Shown piece by piece: positions 49,468 through 58,718 of a stretch of 64,000 nucleotides of DNA (its first letter is position 1; each line of letters opens with the position of its first letter). The DNA lies in assembly GCF_047159865.1 (NCBI RefSeq), contig NZ_AP038804.1:1736001-1800000 (forward strand), read 5' to 3'. The position numbers were made by a program, and so were the translations under genes. Under the pieces are notes generated by a model, which was given only the letters and a program-made list of their open reading frames with translations, was not told where the DNA came from and did no database searches. The stretch comes from JAIOSF01 sp047159865. Lineage in GTDB: Bacteria > Campylobacterota > Campylobacteria > Campylobacterales > Arcobacteraceae.

Positions 49468-52264
49468 CACTACATTCGTCAAGTAAGTACAATATTGAAC
49501 TATAGTCTTTTTCAGAAGTATGACTTAGACCTATTTCACATGTTTTACTTGTACTAAATCCTCTTTTTATATCTGGTTTGATTTGACCTTTTAAGCCAGC
49601 TAGTGCAGATGCATTTAGTTCAGGAAAGTTAAACCCTCTATCTCCAGCAAATCCACAACAATTTATATTTTCAGGTATTGTAACATCATTACTTAATATA
49701 TTTGCTAATTTTTCAAACTTATCATCAAGTTTCATTTTTTTAGAACTACAAGTAGTATGAAGTACAATAGGTTCATAAGTTTTTGTGATTTTTAACTCTG
49801 GAACTAAAAACTCTAAAGAGAAATCAATAGGTTCATAAACTTTCATATTCATTTTTTTTAGACCATTTATCATTCTATATGAACATGGTGAATTATCACA
49901 AAGTATTGGATATTCTCCATTGTTTGAAGCTTCAAATAGTTCCATTAGTAAAGTTTCTAGCTGTTCATCTGCATCTTTTGTGAACCCTTTACTTTCAAAA
50001 GGAACTCCACAACATAAAGATTTATCTTTTTTTGGATAGATGATATTGTACTGTGACTTTTTCAATAATGATTCTACAACTTGGTTGATATCTCTAGTAT
50101 CGACTGCTGTTTTACTTGCACCAAAAGCTCTATTGATACAACTAGAAAAATAGACTACATTTTTATCAAAGCTATGAACTTCTTCAGACTTTTTATAAGC
50201 GGCTACTTTAGGCATTGAGTCAAACCAATATGGAAATGTAGGTATGATTTTACGAATTTTTCTCATACCTGTTGGTTTGATAATAGATTCTACAAAGTTC
50301 AGTACTTTAAACCCTTGTCGTACTCCAAATAATGTTTCACCATAGTTTTTAGCAACAGTACTTGAAACTGTTTTTGCTAATTTTGAGTTTCTATGCCCTC
50401 TTATATCTTTAGTTAAAGCACCTGTATTGATATCAACAGGACAAGATGTAGCACAAAGACCATCAACAGCACATGTTTGTTCCCCATCATAAATATAGAG
50501 TTTTTCTAGCTCTTTATACTGTTCATTGTTCTCTTTTCTTCTTTGAATCTCTCTATTTACAGCAATTCTTTGACGAGGTGTAAGTGTTAAGTCTTTTGAT
50601 GGACAAATAGGCTCACAAAATCCACACTCGATACATTTATCAGCAATAGGATTAAATGCAGGCATAAATTTTAGATTTTTTAAATGTGCTTTTTTATCTT
50701 CATTGATTATAACACCTGGATTTAAAAGGTTTTTTGGGTCAAATATTTTTTTAATCTCCTTCATTAAAATATATGCATCTGTTCCCCATTCCATCTCTAC
50801 AAATGGAGCCATATTTCTACCTGTTCCATGCTCTGCTTTTAATGAACCTTTGTATTTAACTGCAACTAAATCACATACATCATCCATAAAGTTTTCATAT
50901 CTTTTTACTTCTGATTCTTTTGAAAAATCTTGTGTAAATACAAAGTGAACATTCCCTTCTAAAGCGTGACCAAAAATGATAGCTTCTGTGTAGTTGTATT
51001 TTTTAAATATAGATTGAAGTTCAACAACCCCAGCGGCTAAATCTTCCACAGCAAAAGCAACATCTTCAATAATAACAGTTGTACCACTCTCTCTCATAGC
51101 TCCAACTGTTGGAAATGTTCCTTTTCTTATCGCCCATAGTTTTGCATACTCTTTTGGGTCATCTGTAAATTTTGCATCTTCTACAAGTTTATAGTTTTGA
51201 GAAATTTGTTTTACTTCTGCAATTTTCTCTTCTAAAAGCTCTTTTGAACTCTCCCCACACTCTACTAAAATAGAAGCAACATCATCGTGTAAAGTTTTGT
51301 AAAGAGGATCAACTCCCTCTTTGTGTTCGATACTTTTTAAACTTGCTCTATCCATTAGTTCTGCCGCATTTACTAAGTCTTTTTTCTGTTTTAACTCTGC
51401 AACAAATTTACAGGCTTCATAGATATCTTCAAATAAGATAATTGAAGAGGCTTTTACTTTTGGTTCTGCAACAGTATTGTATGTAATAGAAGAGATAAAT
51501 CCTAAAGTTCCCTCACTACCAATCATTAAGTGAGCAATAATATCAATCTCATTTTCAAAATCAATTAAAGCATTTAAACTATATCCAGTTGTATTTTTTA
51601 TAGAGTATTTTTTCTCGATTTTAGCATGAAGTTTTTTGTTGTTTTTTATCTCTTGAACAAGTTCTCTTAGTTTAGATACTAAAGTATTTTGTGATTTGAA
51701 AAAGCTTTCTTTAGATTCTTCATCACTTGTATCTAAAATAGTACCATCATTAAAAATCACTCTTATATCTTTTAGTGTTTTGTATGAATTTTTATCGATT
51801 CCACAACACATACCACTTGCATTATTAGCAGCTATTCCACCAATTTGTGCAGAATTGATACTAGCTGGATCTGGACCTATTTTTTTCCCAAAGAATTTTA
51901 AAGCTGCATTTGCTTGAGCACCAACAACACCTGGCTGAAGTTTGATTTGTTTTGCATCATTAAGTACTTCTATTTTTCTCCATCCAAATGAACAAACAAC
52001 TAAAATAGAATCTGTTATTGCTTGACCAGAAAGTGATGTACCTGCAGCTCTAAATACCACTGGAAGATTTTGCTCTGAGGCGTGTTTTAAGATTAGACTT
52101 ACTTCATTTTCATCAATAGCTTTGATTACTATTCGTGGAACCATTCTATAAAAAGAGGCGTCTGTTCCATAAGCTAATGTATGTAAAGAATCTGTGAAAA
52201 TTCTGTCATTGGCTATGTTTGGTATAATTTTATTATAAAACTCTGTGTATGTATTATTTAACAT
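49457..52264 (-). CDS. dld: D-lactate dehydrogenase, FAD plus Fe-S type (Dld-II-like)
   Basis: A 935-residue protein. The N-terminal half is a GlcD-type FAD-binding domain (VFRAAGTSLSGQ, GPDPASINSAQIGG, GSEGTLGFIS). The C-terminal half carries two 4Fe-4S motifs (CIECGFCEPICP and CAVDGLCATSCP) and a GlpC-like CCG region (LCCGVPFES, NCCGFAGDRGF). Length and layout match the quinone-linked D-lactate oxidase of Campylobacter and Helicobacter. A related 2-hydroxyacid such as glycolate or 2-hydroxyglutarate is the alternative substrate. AAAAAGGAAATAC precedes the ATG. The downstream kinase and regulator genes overlap it in one unit. Confidence 0.85.
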   Translation of the reverse strand: MLNNTYTEFYNKIIPNIANDRIFTDSLHTLAYGTDASFYRMVPRIVIKAIDENEVSLILKHASEQNLPVVFRAAGTSLSGQAITDSILVVCSFGWRKIEVLNDAKQIKLQPGVVGAQANAALKFFGKKIGPDPASINSAQIGGIAANNASGMCCGIDKNSYKTLKDIRVIFNDGTILDTSDEESKESFFKSQNTLVSKLRELVQEIKNNKKLHAKIEKKYSIKNTTGYSLNALIDFENEIDIIAHLMIGSEGTLGFISSITYNTVAEPKVKASSIILFEDIYEACKFVAELKQKKDLVNAAELMDRASLKSIEHKEGVDPLYKTLHDDVASILVECGESSKELLEEKIAEVKQISQNYKLVEDAKFTDDPKEYAKLWAIRKGTFPTVGAMRESGTTVIIEDVAFAVEDLAAGVVELQSIFKKYNYTEAIIFGHALEGNVHFVFTQDFSKESEVKRYENFMDDVCDLVAVKYKGSLKAEHGTGRNMAPFVEMEWGTDAYILMKEIKKIFDPKNLLNPGVIINEDKKAHLKNLKFMPAFNPIADKCIECGFCEPICPSKDLTLTPRQRIAVNREIQRRKENNEQYKELEKLYIYDGEQTCAVDGLCATSCPVDINTGALTKDIRGHRNSKLAKTVSSTVAKNYGETLFGVRQGFKVLNFVESIIKPTGMRKIRKIIPTFPYWFDSMPKVAAYKKSEEVHSFDKNVVYFSSCINRAFGASKTAVDTRDINQVVESLLKKSQYNIIYPKKDKSLCCGVPFESKGFTKDADEQLETLLMELFEASNNGEYPILCDNSPCSYRMINGLKKMNMKVYEPIDFSLEFLVPELKITKTYEPIVLHTTCSSKKMKLDDKFEKLANILSNDVTIPENINCCGFAGDRGFNFPELNASALAGLKGQIKPDIKRGFSTSKTCEIGLSHTSEKDYSSILYLLDECSDEK

Positions 52265-52634
52265 TGTATTTCCTTTTTATGTATCAATTTATTTTGTGAA
52301 AGATAAAAAAGTTTTATTCGAGTCTGGCTATAGTATAAAGTCTTTGCTGAGGATTATTTATAAAAGAGAACATCACATCACATCTTTGTAAAGTTATATT
52401 CATAATTAAAGATAGAAAAGACAACATAATAATCTCCTTTTAAATAATTAGTTTAAATCAACAGTATCTATAAATTAATGTATCATTATCCTATAACAAA
52501 AGTATAACATTTAAAAAATACTAATACACTTTTATACTGATAAGGTTACATGTGTATATTTAATATACAACTATATTGTTCTTTTGTAATCATTTTATGT
52601 CATAATTTCTTATCAAAAATAAAAAGGAATTGAA
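52265..52634. other. Intergenic region between dld and amtB
   Basis: A 370-bp, very AT-rich gap between divergent genes. It holds a possible 37-codon minus-strand frame (52314-52427) with a strong ribosome site. On the amtB side there is a candidate -10 box CATAAT (52601-52606) and the ribosome site AAAAAGGAATTG. I saw no sigma-54 site despite the nitrogen-related gene, and no tRNA or clear terminator. Confidence 0.6.
52314..52427 (-). CDS. Candidate 37-residue small protein or leader peptide before dld
   Basis: ATG at 52427 with AAAAGGAGATTATT just upstream, a better ribosome site than most genes here. The frame encodes MLSFLSLIMNITLQRC, then DVMFSFINNPQQRLYTIA, then RLE. It ends 50 bp before dld on the same strand. 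The first 14 residues are hydrophobic. It may be a small membrane protein, a leader peptide, or a chance frame; codon evidence is too short to decide. Confidence 0.4.
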   Translation of the reverse strand: MLSFLSLIMNITLQRCDVMFSFINNPQQRLYTIARLE

Positions 52635-53855
52635 ATGGAAAATTTTGCAGATGTAAAATATATTTTAGATGGGTTCTTGTTTGTGTTCGCAGGAATTTTA
52701 GTAATGTGGATGGCAGCAGGTTTTGCTATGTTGGAGGCTGGTCTTACTAGATCAAAAAATAATGCTACGGTATTAACAAAAAATGTTGCGTTGTTTGCAA
52801 TATCTTGTATTATGTTCTACTTAGTAGGATTTAATGGAATGTACGGTGAAGGAAATGCATTTATCGGAAGTTTATCTATATTGGATGAAACAACTGCTCC
52901 AGATGCTGCTTATCCAGTGATGGCAGACTTTTTCTTCCAAGTAGTATTTGTAGCAACAGCTGCTTCTGTTATCTCTGGAACAATTGCAGAAAGAATGAAG
53001 CTTTGGCCATTCTTAATATTTGTAGTAGTGTTAAGTGGTTTAATTTATCCTATCCAAGGTCACTGGACATGGGGTGGAAGCCTTACAGGTGAAGGTGCTT
53101 TAATTGAAGGTTTCTCTGATTTTGCTGGATCAACAATTGTTCATAGTGTTGGTGGATGGGCTGCTTTAGCTGGTGTACTTATATTAGGTGCTAGAAAAGG
53201 TAAATATGGTAAAGATGGAAAAGTTAGACCAATCCCAGGTTCAAATTTAGCGATTGCTACATTGGGTACATTTATTTTATGGATGGGTTGGTTTGGATTC
53301 AACGGTGGATCTCAATTAGCTTTAGGAAGTAAAGGTGATATTGATGCTATTGCTTCAGTGATTGCTACAACAAATATGGCAGCTTGTGCTGGTGCGATTA
53401 CAGCAGCGTTATTTACACAACTATTATACAGAAAAGTTGATTTAACTATGGTTTTAAATGGTGCTTTAGCAGGTCTTGTATCTGTAACTGCAGCTCCTGA
53501 TGCTGGTATGATGTATGGATTTGGTGTTGGTGTTGTTGGTGCTATCTTAGTTGTTCTTGCTGTTCCAATGTGGGATAAGATGAAAATTGATGATCCTGTT
53601 GGTGCTTTATCTGTGCATTTAGTTGCTGGTATTTGGGGAACATTAGCTGTTGGTTTATTTACAGCTTCAGGAACATTTATGGGACAACTTAAAGGTGTAG
53701 TTGTTATTGGTTTATTTGTCTTTATCGCATCGTTTATAGTTTGGAAAATACTTGATATGGTTGTTGGTTTAAGAGTTGATGAAGAGATTGAAATAGAGGG
53801 ACTTGATATTCATGAAACTGGATTAGAGTGTTACCCTGAATTCAAAAAAGCTTAA
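52635..53855 (+). CDS. amtB: AmtB ammonium transporter
   Basis: A 406-residue protein with about eleven membrane helices and Amt signatures: AGFAMLEAGLTRSKN near residue 30, TIVHSVGGWAALAG with the first pore histidine, and LSVHLVAGIWGTLAVG with the second. The C-terminal tail (about 380-406) is the PII-binding region. glnK follows 20 bp downstream in the standard amtB-glnK pairing. The start ATG has AAAAAGGAATTGAA upstream. It serves ammonium uptake under low nitrogen. Confidence 0.96.
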   Translation: MENFADVKYILDGFLFVFAGILVMWMAAGFAMLEAGLTRSKNNATVLTKNVALFAISCIMFYLVGFNGMYGEGNAFIGSLSILDETTAPDAAYPVMADFFFQVVFVATAASVISGTIAERMKLWPFLIFVVVLSGLIYPIQGHWTWGGSLTGEGALIEGFSDFAGSTIVHSVGGWAALAGVLILGARKGKYGKDGKVRPIPGSNLAIATLGTFILWMGWFGFNGGSQLALGSKGDIDAIASVIATTNMAACAGAITAALFTQLLYRKVDLTMVLNGALAGLVSVTAAPDAGMMYGFGVGVVGAILVVLAVPMWDKMKIDDPVGALSVHLVAGIWGTLAVGLFTASGTFMGQLKGVVVIGLFVFIASFIVWKILDMVVGLRVDEEIEIEGLDIHETGLECYPEFKKA

Positions 53856-53875
53856 AATTAGAAAAGGAGAAAAAG

Positions 53876-54214
53876 ATGAAAAAAATTGAAGCAATTATAA
53901 AACCGTTTAAATTAGAAGATGTAAAAGATGCTTTAGCAGATGCTGGTATCACAGGTATGACTGTAACTGATGTAAAAGGTTACGGTCGACAGCAAGGTCA
54001 CTCTGAATTATACAGAGGGGCTGAATATATAGTTGATTTTTTAGCAAAAACTAAAATTGAGCTAGCAGTAGATGCGGAAGATGTAGATAAAGTTGTAAAA
54101 CTTATTACAGAGTCTGCAAGAACAGGAAAAATTGGTGATGGAAAAATATTTGTAACACCAATAGAAGAGATCATAAGAATTCGAACTGGTGAAACGGGTG
54201 AAGAGGCTATTTAA
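53876..54214 (+). CDS. glnK: GlnK/GlnB PII nitrogen signalling protein
   Basis: A 112-residue PII protein: MKKIEAIIKPFKLEDVKDAL, T-loop GYGRQQGHSELYRGAEYIVDF with the Tyr51 modification site, and the signature TGKIGDGKIFVTPIEE. It senses 2-oxoglutarate, ATP and ADP and blocks AmtB. It is cotranscribed with amtB and followed by a Rho-independent terminator. GlnB and GlnK cannot be separated by sequence alone; the amtB linkage favours GlnK. Confidence 0.95.
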   Translation: MKKIEAIIKPFKLEDVKDALADAGITGMTVTDVKGYGRQQGHSELYRGAEYIVDFLAKTKIELAVDAEDVDKVVKLITESARTGKIGDGKIFVTPIEEIIRIRTGETGEEAI

Positions 54215-54304
54215 AAGGTACTAGATGTATCTTTCAAATTAGCCGAATGCAGTATCGATAGATACTCACTTTATCCAAAATATTATTCTGGAATATTAAA
54301 GTTT

Positions 54305-54337
54305 AAAACTCTTCAAGCGTTTGCTTGGGGAGTTTTT
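54305..54337 (+). terminator. Rho-independent terminator after amtB-glnK
   Basis: AACTCTTCAAGC and GCTTGGGGAGTT pair over 12 positions (two as G-U) around a GTTT loop, followed by TTTTT. A smaller AGTATC/GATACT hairpin lies at 54251-54266, nearer the glnK stop. Confidence 0.8.
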
Positions 54338-54342
54338 CGTAT

Positions 54343-54654
54343 TTAAATATCTTCCAATTTAAGAACATCATATGCTACTTCTTCATAAGGATGAATATCT
54401 TTTAAAGTTTGAACTGCGTTTTTTATCAAATGATCTTCACATATCATCTCTATTCTATATTCTTCTACTTGTTCTATATTATTTATCGTTCCTATATGTG
54501 GATTTGCATTATTGATTGGTTTAAACTGTCCAGTACCCAATGTCTCAAAACAACAACATTCATAATCATTATATCTACCTGCACCTGCTTTAAATAAAGC
54601 TTCTTTTGTAGATTCTTTATTTTCCGTAGGAACAAAATATACAAGTTTGTACAT
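54343..54654 (-). CDS. YqfO/NIF3-insert-like small protein (PII/CutA-like fold)
   Basis: A 103-residue protein: MYKLVYFVPTENKESTKEAL, GAGRYNDYECCCFETLGTGQFKP, ANPHIGTIN and DIHPYEEVAYDV. These match the domain found inserted in NIF3/YqfO proteins, which also occurs alone; its fold resembles PII and CutA1. The function of stand-alone forms is unknown, though metal or ligand binding is often proposed. It is converging on glnK across the terminator; shared fold with GlnK is probably coincidence. The promoter side faces hisD. Confidence 0.75.
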   Translation of the reverse strand: MYKLVYFVPTENKESTKEALFKAGAGRYNDYECCCFETLGTGQFKPINNANPHIGTINNIEQVEEYRIEMICEDHLIKNAVQTLKDIHPYEEVAYDVLKLEDI

Positions 54655-54877
54655 ATTAATCCTTTTATTTTAATACTTAGAGTTTTACACTAATCTAAGA
54701 TAGAAAACAACAATTTTATTTTTTGTAATATTATCTTATCAAAATATATCAAAAAACTGCATATTAAAATAAATGAAAAATGTAGAAAAAACATAATAAA
54801 ATTGTTTCATCAATAGAAATACTATAAACGCAAGTCTTATTATTATCTTATTATGAAGATTATGTTAAAATGTAAAC

Positions 54878-56170
54878 ATGAAAATAATAAATACAAAAGA
54901 TACAAACTTTAAAGAAGAGTTTGAAAATATACTAGGTCGTGCTAAGGTTGATATCAAAAAGGTATCTGGAATTGTAAATGGTATTATTGATGATATCGTT
55001 GAAAATGGAAACAAAGCTGTAAAAGAACATGTAGCCAAGTTTGATAACTGGACACCTGCTAGTGATGCTGATCTATTTATCGATGTAGAAGATATGGAAA
55101 AAGCTTATAATAATATAGATGCTAAACTTAAAGTTTCACTACACTTAGCATATGATAGAATCAAAAAATATCATGAAAAACAACTTCCAAAATCTTGGAT
55201 GGATTATGAATCAAATGGAACTATTTTAGGACAAAAAGTAACTGCTGTTGATAGAGCAGGGCTTTATATTCCTGGTGGAAAAGCTGCATATCCAAGCTCA
55301 CTGCTTATGAATGCAATTCCTGCAATTGTAGCTGGTGTTGAAGAGATTATTGTATGTACTCCAACACCAGATGATGAACCAAATGAACTATTACTAGCAG
55401 CTTGTCACTTATGTGGTATCAAAACTGTTATGAAAGTTGGAGGAGCAAGTGCTGTTGCTGCTATGGCTTATGGAACAGAGACATTAAAAAAAGTTGATGT
55501 TATCACTGGACCTGGAAATATTTTTGTTGCTACTGCTAAAAAGCTTGTATTTGGTGAAGTAAATATTGATATGATTGCTGGTCCATCTGAAATAGGTATC
55601 TTAGCTGATGGAACTGCAAAACCAAAATATCTAGCAATAGATTTACTTTCTCAAGCTGAACATGATGAGATGGCTAGTTCGATTATGATTACTACTTGTG
55701 AAGAGATTGCAAAGTTTACAAGTGATGAAGTAGATAACTATTTAAAAGTACTAAGTAGAAATGAGATTGCAAAAAAATCTATCGATGAAAGAGGTTGTAT
55801 TATCATCGCAACTTCTATGGATGAAGCGATTGAACTTATGAATGAAATTGCTCCTGAGCATTTAGAAGTGATGACAAAATCTCCTTTTGAATTACTTCCT
55901 CAAATTAAACATGCAGGCGCAATTTTCTTAGGTGAGAATACTCCTGAACCTATTGGGGATTATATTGCCGGACCTAATCATACTTTACCTACAGGTGGAA
56001 CTGCTAAATTTTATAGTCCATTAAATGTAGAAGATTTTATGAAAAAAAGCTCAATTATTAGTTTTAGCCAAAATGCTATTAATGAGATAGGCGAAGCTTG
56101 TGCATTATTAGCAGATACAGAAGGTTTAACAGCACATGCAGAGTCTGTTAGAGTAAGAATAGAAAAATAA
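54878..56170 (+). CDS. hisD: HisD, histidinol dehydrogenase
   Basis: A 430-residue protein with DRAGLYIPGGKAAYPSSLLMN, the GPGN dinucleotide region, LLSQAEHDEMASSIM with zinc ligands Gln and His, and EIAPEHLEVM with the catalytic Glu-His pair. It performs the last two steps of histidine synthesis. It starts the hisD-DUF2018-ispB-SIMPL run. No ribosome site of standard strength precedes the ATG; a -10-like TATGTTAAAAT lies about 20 bp upstream, so the leader may be very short. Confidence 0.96.
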   Translation: MKIINTKDTNFKEEFENILGRAKVDIKKVSGIVNGIIDDIVENGNKAVKEHVAKFDNWTPASDADLFIDVEDMEKAYNNIDAKLKVSLHLAYDRIKKYHEKQLPKSWMDYESNGTILGQKVTAVDRAGLYIPGGKAAYPSSLLMNAIPAIVAGVEEIIVCTPTPDDEPNELLLAACHLCGIKTVMKVGGASAVAAMAYGTETLKKVDVITGPGNIFVATAKKLVFGEVNIDMIAGPSEIGILADGTAKPKYLAIDLLSQAEHDEMASSIMITTCEEIAKFTSDEVDNYLKVLSRNEIAKKSIDERGCIIIATSMDEAIELMNEIAPEHLEVMTKSPFELLPQIKHAGAIFLGENTPEPIGDYIAGPNHTLPTGGTAKFYSPLNVEDFMKKSSIISFSQNAINEIGEACALLADTEGLTAHAESVRVRIEK

Positions 56171-56172
56171 AA

Positions 56173-56469
56173 ATGCCAAAATATACTGCACTTTTAGAAG
56201 ATGAAGATGATATCTTTGGAGGAACTCCTAAGTCGAAGTTTTGGGATATTGTTAACACTGCAAACGATGATTTAGTAAAAGAACAAATTGATGTTTTACT
56301 AGAAAAATTTGCAGTGATGGAATCTTTGCTTCTTGAAACACATGATGAAGAAAAGTTATCTAAAGTTATTGAAGAGTATAGCTTTAAAAATTCAAGCGAT
56401 GTGGAACTGAGTAAAAAAAGTGCTTACATACATGTAACTACAGAGATAATATCTCGTTTAGATAGTTAA
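56173..56469 (+). CDS. DUF2018 protein (HP0242-like)
   Basis: A 98-residue, probably all-helical protein. DIFGGTPKSKFWDIVNTAN then EQIDVLLEKFAVMESLL resembles H. pylori HP0242, which has a deeply knotted dimeric fold. The position, upstream of ispB and hemA, is also as in H. pylori, which supports the call. Function is unknown. It starts 2 bp after the hisD stop, so it is cotranscribed with it. Confidence 0.7.
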   Translation: MPKYTALLEDEDDIFGGTPKSKFWDIVNTANDDLVKEQIDVLLEKFAVMESLLLETHDEEKLSKVIEEYSFKNSSDVELSKKSAYIHVTTEIISRLDS

Positions 56470-56507
56470 AAATAATAATGAATCATTAAAAAGGTATAAA
56501 TAAAATC

Positions 56508-57404
56508 ATGGAAGAGTTATCATTAGTTAAAAATCAAATAAAAGAGTATATACAAGAGTGTGGCGATCAAAAAAGTTGTGATCTTTTAGAGATGTTAGCC
56601 GAAGGTAAAATGCTTCGATCAAAACTTATTTTGAAAATTGCTGGGGTAAATGATAACTCGATAAAACTTTGTTCAGTTGTAGAGATGATTCATGCAGCTT
56701 CACTTCTTCATGATGATGTGATTGATGAGTCAGATACAAGAAGAGGAAAACCCTCTATAAATGCATTGTTTGATAATAAAACTGCTATTATGTTTGGTGA
56801 TATATTGTATTCAAAAGCTTTTACAGAACTTTCTCAAATGGACAAAAAAATAGCTCATACTGTTTCAAGTGCTGTAACACTTTTAAGTATTGGAGAGATG
56901 TTAGATGTCGATTTAACCAATAATTTTAATACTTCTTATGATAAATATTTTGATATGATCTATAAAAAAACAGCATCATTAATTGAAGCTAGTGCAAAAG
57001 CAGCAGCACTATTGTGTGGGAAAGATGAAATCGCTTTTGCTCTATATGGTAAAAACCTTGGTCTTGCTTTTCAGATGATAGATGATATATTAGATATTAC
57101 TCAAGATAGTGCAACACTTGGAAAACCTGCTATGCTTGATTTTGTAGAGGGGAAAGTGACTATTCCTTATTTACTTTTACATGAAAGAATAGAAGATAAA
57201 GAAAAACTAGAATCACTGTATAAAAAACCATTAAATGAACAAGAATCATCATGGATAAAAGAAGAGATGATAAAAAATAATGTTCTAATAGATAGTATCT
57301 CACAAGCTCAAAAATTGGGGCTAGAAGCTGTTGAAGCTATCAAAATGGATGAAAATGAAGATTTGAAAAATATTATGAATCAGATGATAAATAGAGAGTT
57401 TTAG
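56508..57404 (+). CDS. ispB: Polyprenyl diphosphate synthase (IspB-like)
   Basis: A 298-residue trans-prenyltransferase with first aspartate-rich motif LLHDDVIDESDTRRGKPS (about residues 63-80) and second motif MIDDILDIT (about 190-198). It builds the isoprenoid side chain of menaquinone. Small residues before the first motif (MIHAASLLHDD) are compatible with a long-chain product, but chain length is not certain; farnesyl or geranylgeranyl products are alternatives. It lies in the hisD run, 38 bp after the DUF2018 gene. Confidence 0.9.
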   Translation: MEELSLVKNQIKEYIQECGDQKSCDLLEMLAEGKMLRSKLILKIAGVNDNSIKLCSVVEMIHAASLLHDDVIDESDTRRGKPSINALFDNKTAIMFGDILYSKAFTELSQMDKKIAHTVSSAVTLLSIGEMLDVDLTNNFNTSYDKYFDMIYKKTASLIEASAKAAALLCGKDEIAFALYGKNLGLAFQMIDDILDITQDSATLGKPAMLDFVEGKVTIPYLLLHERIEDKEKLESLYKKPLNEQESSWIKEEMIKNNVLIDSISQAQKLGLEAVEAIKMDENEDLKNIMNQMINREF

Positions 57405-57406
57405 AA

Positions 57407-58084
57407 ATGAAGAAAACTATTTTATATATCGCAATGACAAGTTGTCTTTTTGCAAATGAAACTTTAGTAATAGAAAAAAATAAAATATTTGAAAAGGTAG
57501 TTGTATCAAAAACTATGCAAGCAACATTTTCTCTTAGTGGTAAAAATAAACATCAAAGTATTTTAGAACATTCTATAAAAAAAGTTTCCGACATTGCAAA
57601 AAAAGGTGGCTGTTATGGTGGGGAGTATAGAGTTCGACCAAATTATATTTATGATAAAAATATTCAAATAATGGATGGCTATAGTACTTATGTAAATTTT
57701 AAGTGTGAATTTTCAGATAATAAATTGTATGAAAAAGTATTGGATAATATTAAAAAAGTGGATACTCTTACTCTTTCTCAAGGAGAAATAAAATATTTTT
57801 TATCAGACAAGAAAAAAGAATCAACAATCGAAAACTTAGAATTAAAAGCACTAGATTATGGAACAAAATATTCAAAAATGCTTGATGAAAATTTAGAAGA
57901 ATATAAAAACTGTATGATTGCTAAACTCTCTTTTAGGGAAGAAAGTTTTCATAATCCAGCAAATTTAAGAATGATGAAATCTACACAGCAATCAGATGAA
58001 AGTACGATAATAACAACTCCTATAGACAACAAAAAGAGTGTATCTCTTCGTGGAAATTATACTTTCAAGTGTGAAAAAAAATAA
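57407..58084 (+). CDS. Exported SIMPL/DUF541-like protein
   Basis: A 225-residue protein with a signal peptide ending CLFA before NETLVIEKNK. The body resembles the SIMPL (DUF541) family seen in periplasmic proteins of Campylobacterota; function is not established. Cysteines occur in GGCYGGEY, NFKCEF, KNCMIAK and the C-terminal FKCEKK. It starts 2 bp past ispB and ends at a hairpin terminator, so it is the last gene of the hisD run. Confidence 0.6.
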   Translation: MKKTILYIAMTSCLFANETLVIEKNKIFEKVVVSKTMQATFSLSGKNKHQSILEHSIKKVSDIAKKGGCYGGEYRVRPNYIYDKNIQIMDGYSTYVNFKCEFSDNKLYEKVLDNIKKVDTLTLSQGEIKYFLSDKKKESTIENLELKALDYGTKYSKMLDENLEEYKNCMIAKLSFREESFHNPANLRMMKSTQQSDESTIITTPIDNKKSVSLRGNYTFKCEKK

Positions 58085-58090
58085 AATAAG

Positions 58091-58112
58091 AACTAGAAAA
58101 AGCTAGTTTTTA
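58091..58112 (+). terminator. Rho-independent terminator after the SIMPL gene
   Basis: AACTAG (58091-58096) and CTAGTT (58103-58108) pair around AAAAAG and are followed by a T-run. The end overlaps the stop codon of the converging thioredoxin-like gene. Confidence 0.6.
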
Positions 58113-58577
58113 TAAACTAGCCCACCACATTCGTAAGTACAATCCGAGTGTTGACGTATATCCAACTTCTGAAAAAATCACTTTTTTATTTTTATCATAA
58201 ATTATAGTAGTTGGAAACACTTTAATATTGAACATTTCAGAATAGTTACTTTTTTGATCGTTTATCACTTTAAAATCTAAGTTATTTTCTTTTAGATATT
58301 GCTTGATATTTTCATCTGAACCACTATTTACAGCTATAGTTATAACATTGTAATGCTTTGAGACTTGTTGTATATTTGGTGCTTCTATTTTACAAACAGG
58401 ACACCATGTTGCCCAAAAATGAACCATAAGTGGTTTATTGTTAAATGATATCTCTTTCATGGGAAAGTTTGTTGTATTTAAGTCTTGTGAACGATAATAA
58501 CTTACAATATTAAGTATCAAGGTGATTAGTATAAGAGAAATTAGAATCTCTTTGAAGTAGTGTTTTATTTTTTTCAT
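58110..58577 (-). CDS. TlpA/ResA-like membrane-anchored thioredoxin
   Basis: A 155-residue protein with an N-terminal membrane helix (about residues 10-28), then a thioredoxin fold with the active site FWATWCPVCKIEAPN and the cis-proline loop VFPTTIIYD. The periplasmic CPVC redox pair suggests thiol reduction in cytochrome c maturation or disulfide exchange. It is not adjacent to cytochrome c biogenesis genes, but the large di-haem protein gene lies about 460 bp away on the other strand. Two small membrane protein genes precede it on the same strand. Confidence 0.88.
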   Translation of the reverse strand: MKKIKHYFKEILISLILITLILNIVSYYRSQDLNTTNFPMKEISFNNKPLMVHFWATWCPVCKIEAPNIQQVSKHYNVITIAVNSGSDENIKQYLKENNLDFKVINDQKSNYSEMFNIKVFPTTIIYDKNKKVIFSEVGYTSTLGLYLRMWWASL

Positions 58578-58613
58578 AAGTTATTTTATCAAACTTGTCT
58601 TAGAGAAAAATAT

Positions 58614-58718
58614 TTACTTATAAGTAGTTACAGAAATAATTATTGCTTGTAATGCCAACACAGCCCAAATAATATGGCTAGCATAATTTTTATAGATAAA
58701 ATCAAATTTCTCTTTCAT
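58614..58718 (-). CDS. Candidate 34-residue small membrane protein
   Basis: ATG at 58718; the frame reads MKEKFDFIYKNYASHIIW, then AVLALQAIIISVTTYK. A charged N-terminus is followed by one hydrophobic helix. It overlaps the end of the preceding small membrane protein gene by 17 bp, an arrangement typical of real gene pairs. The ribosome site is weak (AAGAAAAAT). No family recognised. Confidence 0.45.
   Translation of the reverse strand: MKEKFDFIYKNYASHIIWAVLALQAIIISVTTYK

Noticed and set aside
52428..52634. A sigma-54 promoter before amtB.
   Set aside because: No GG-N10-GC core could be found in the region.
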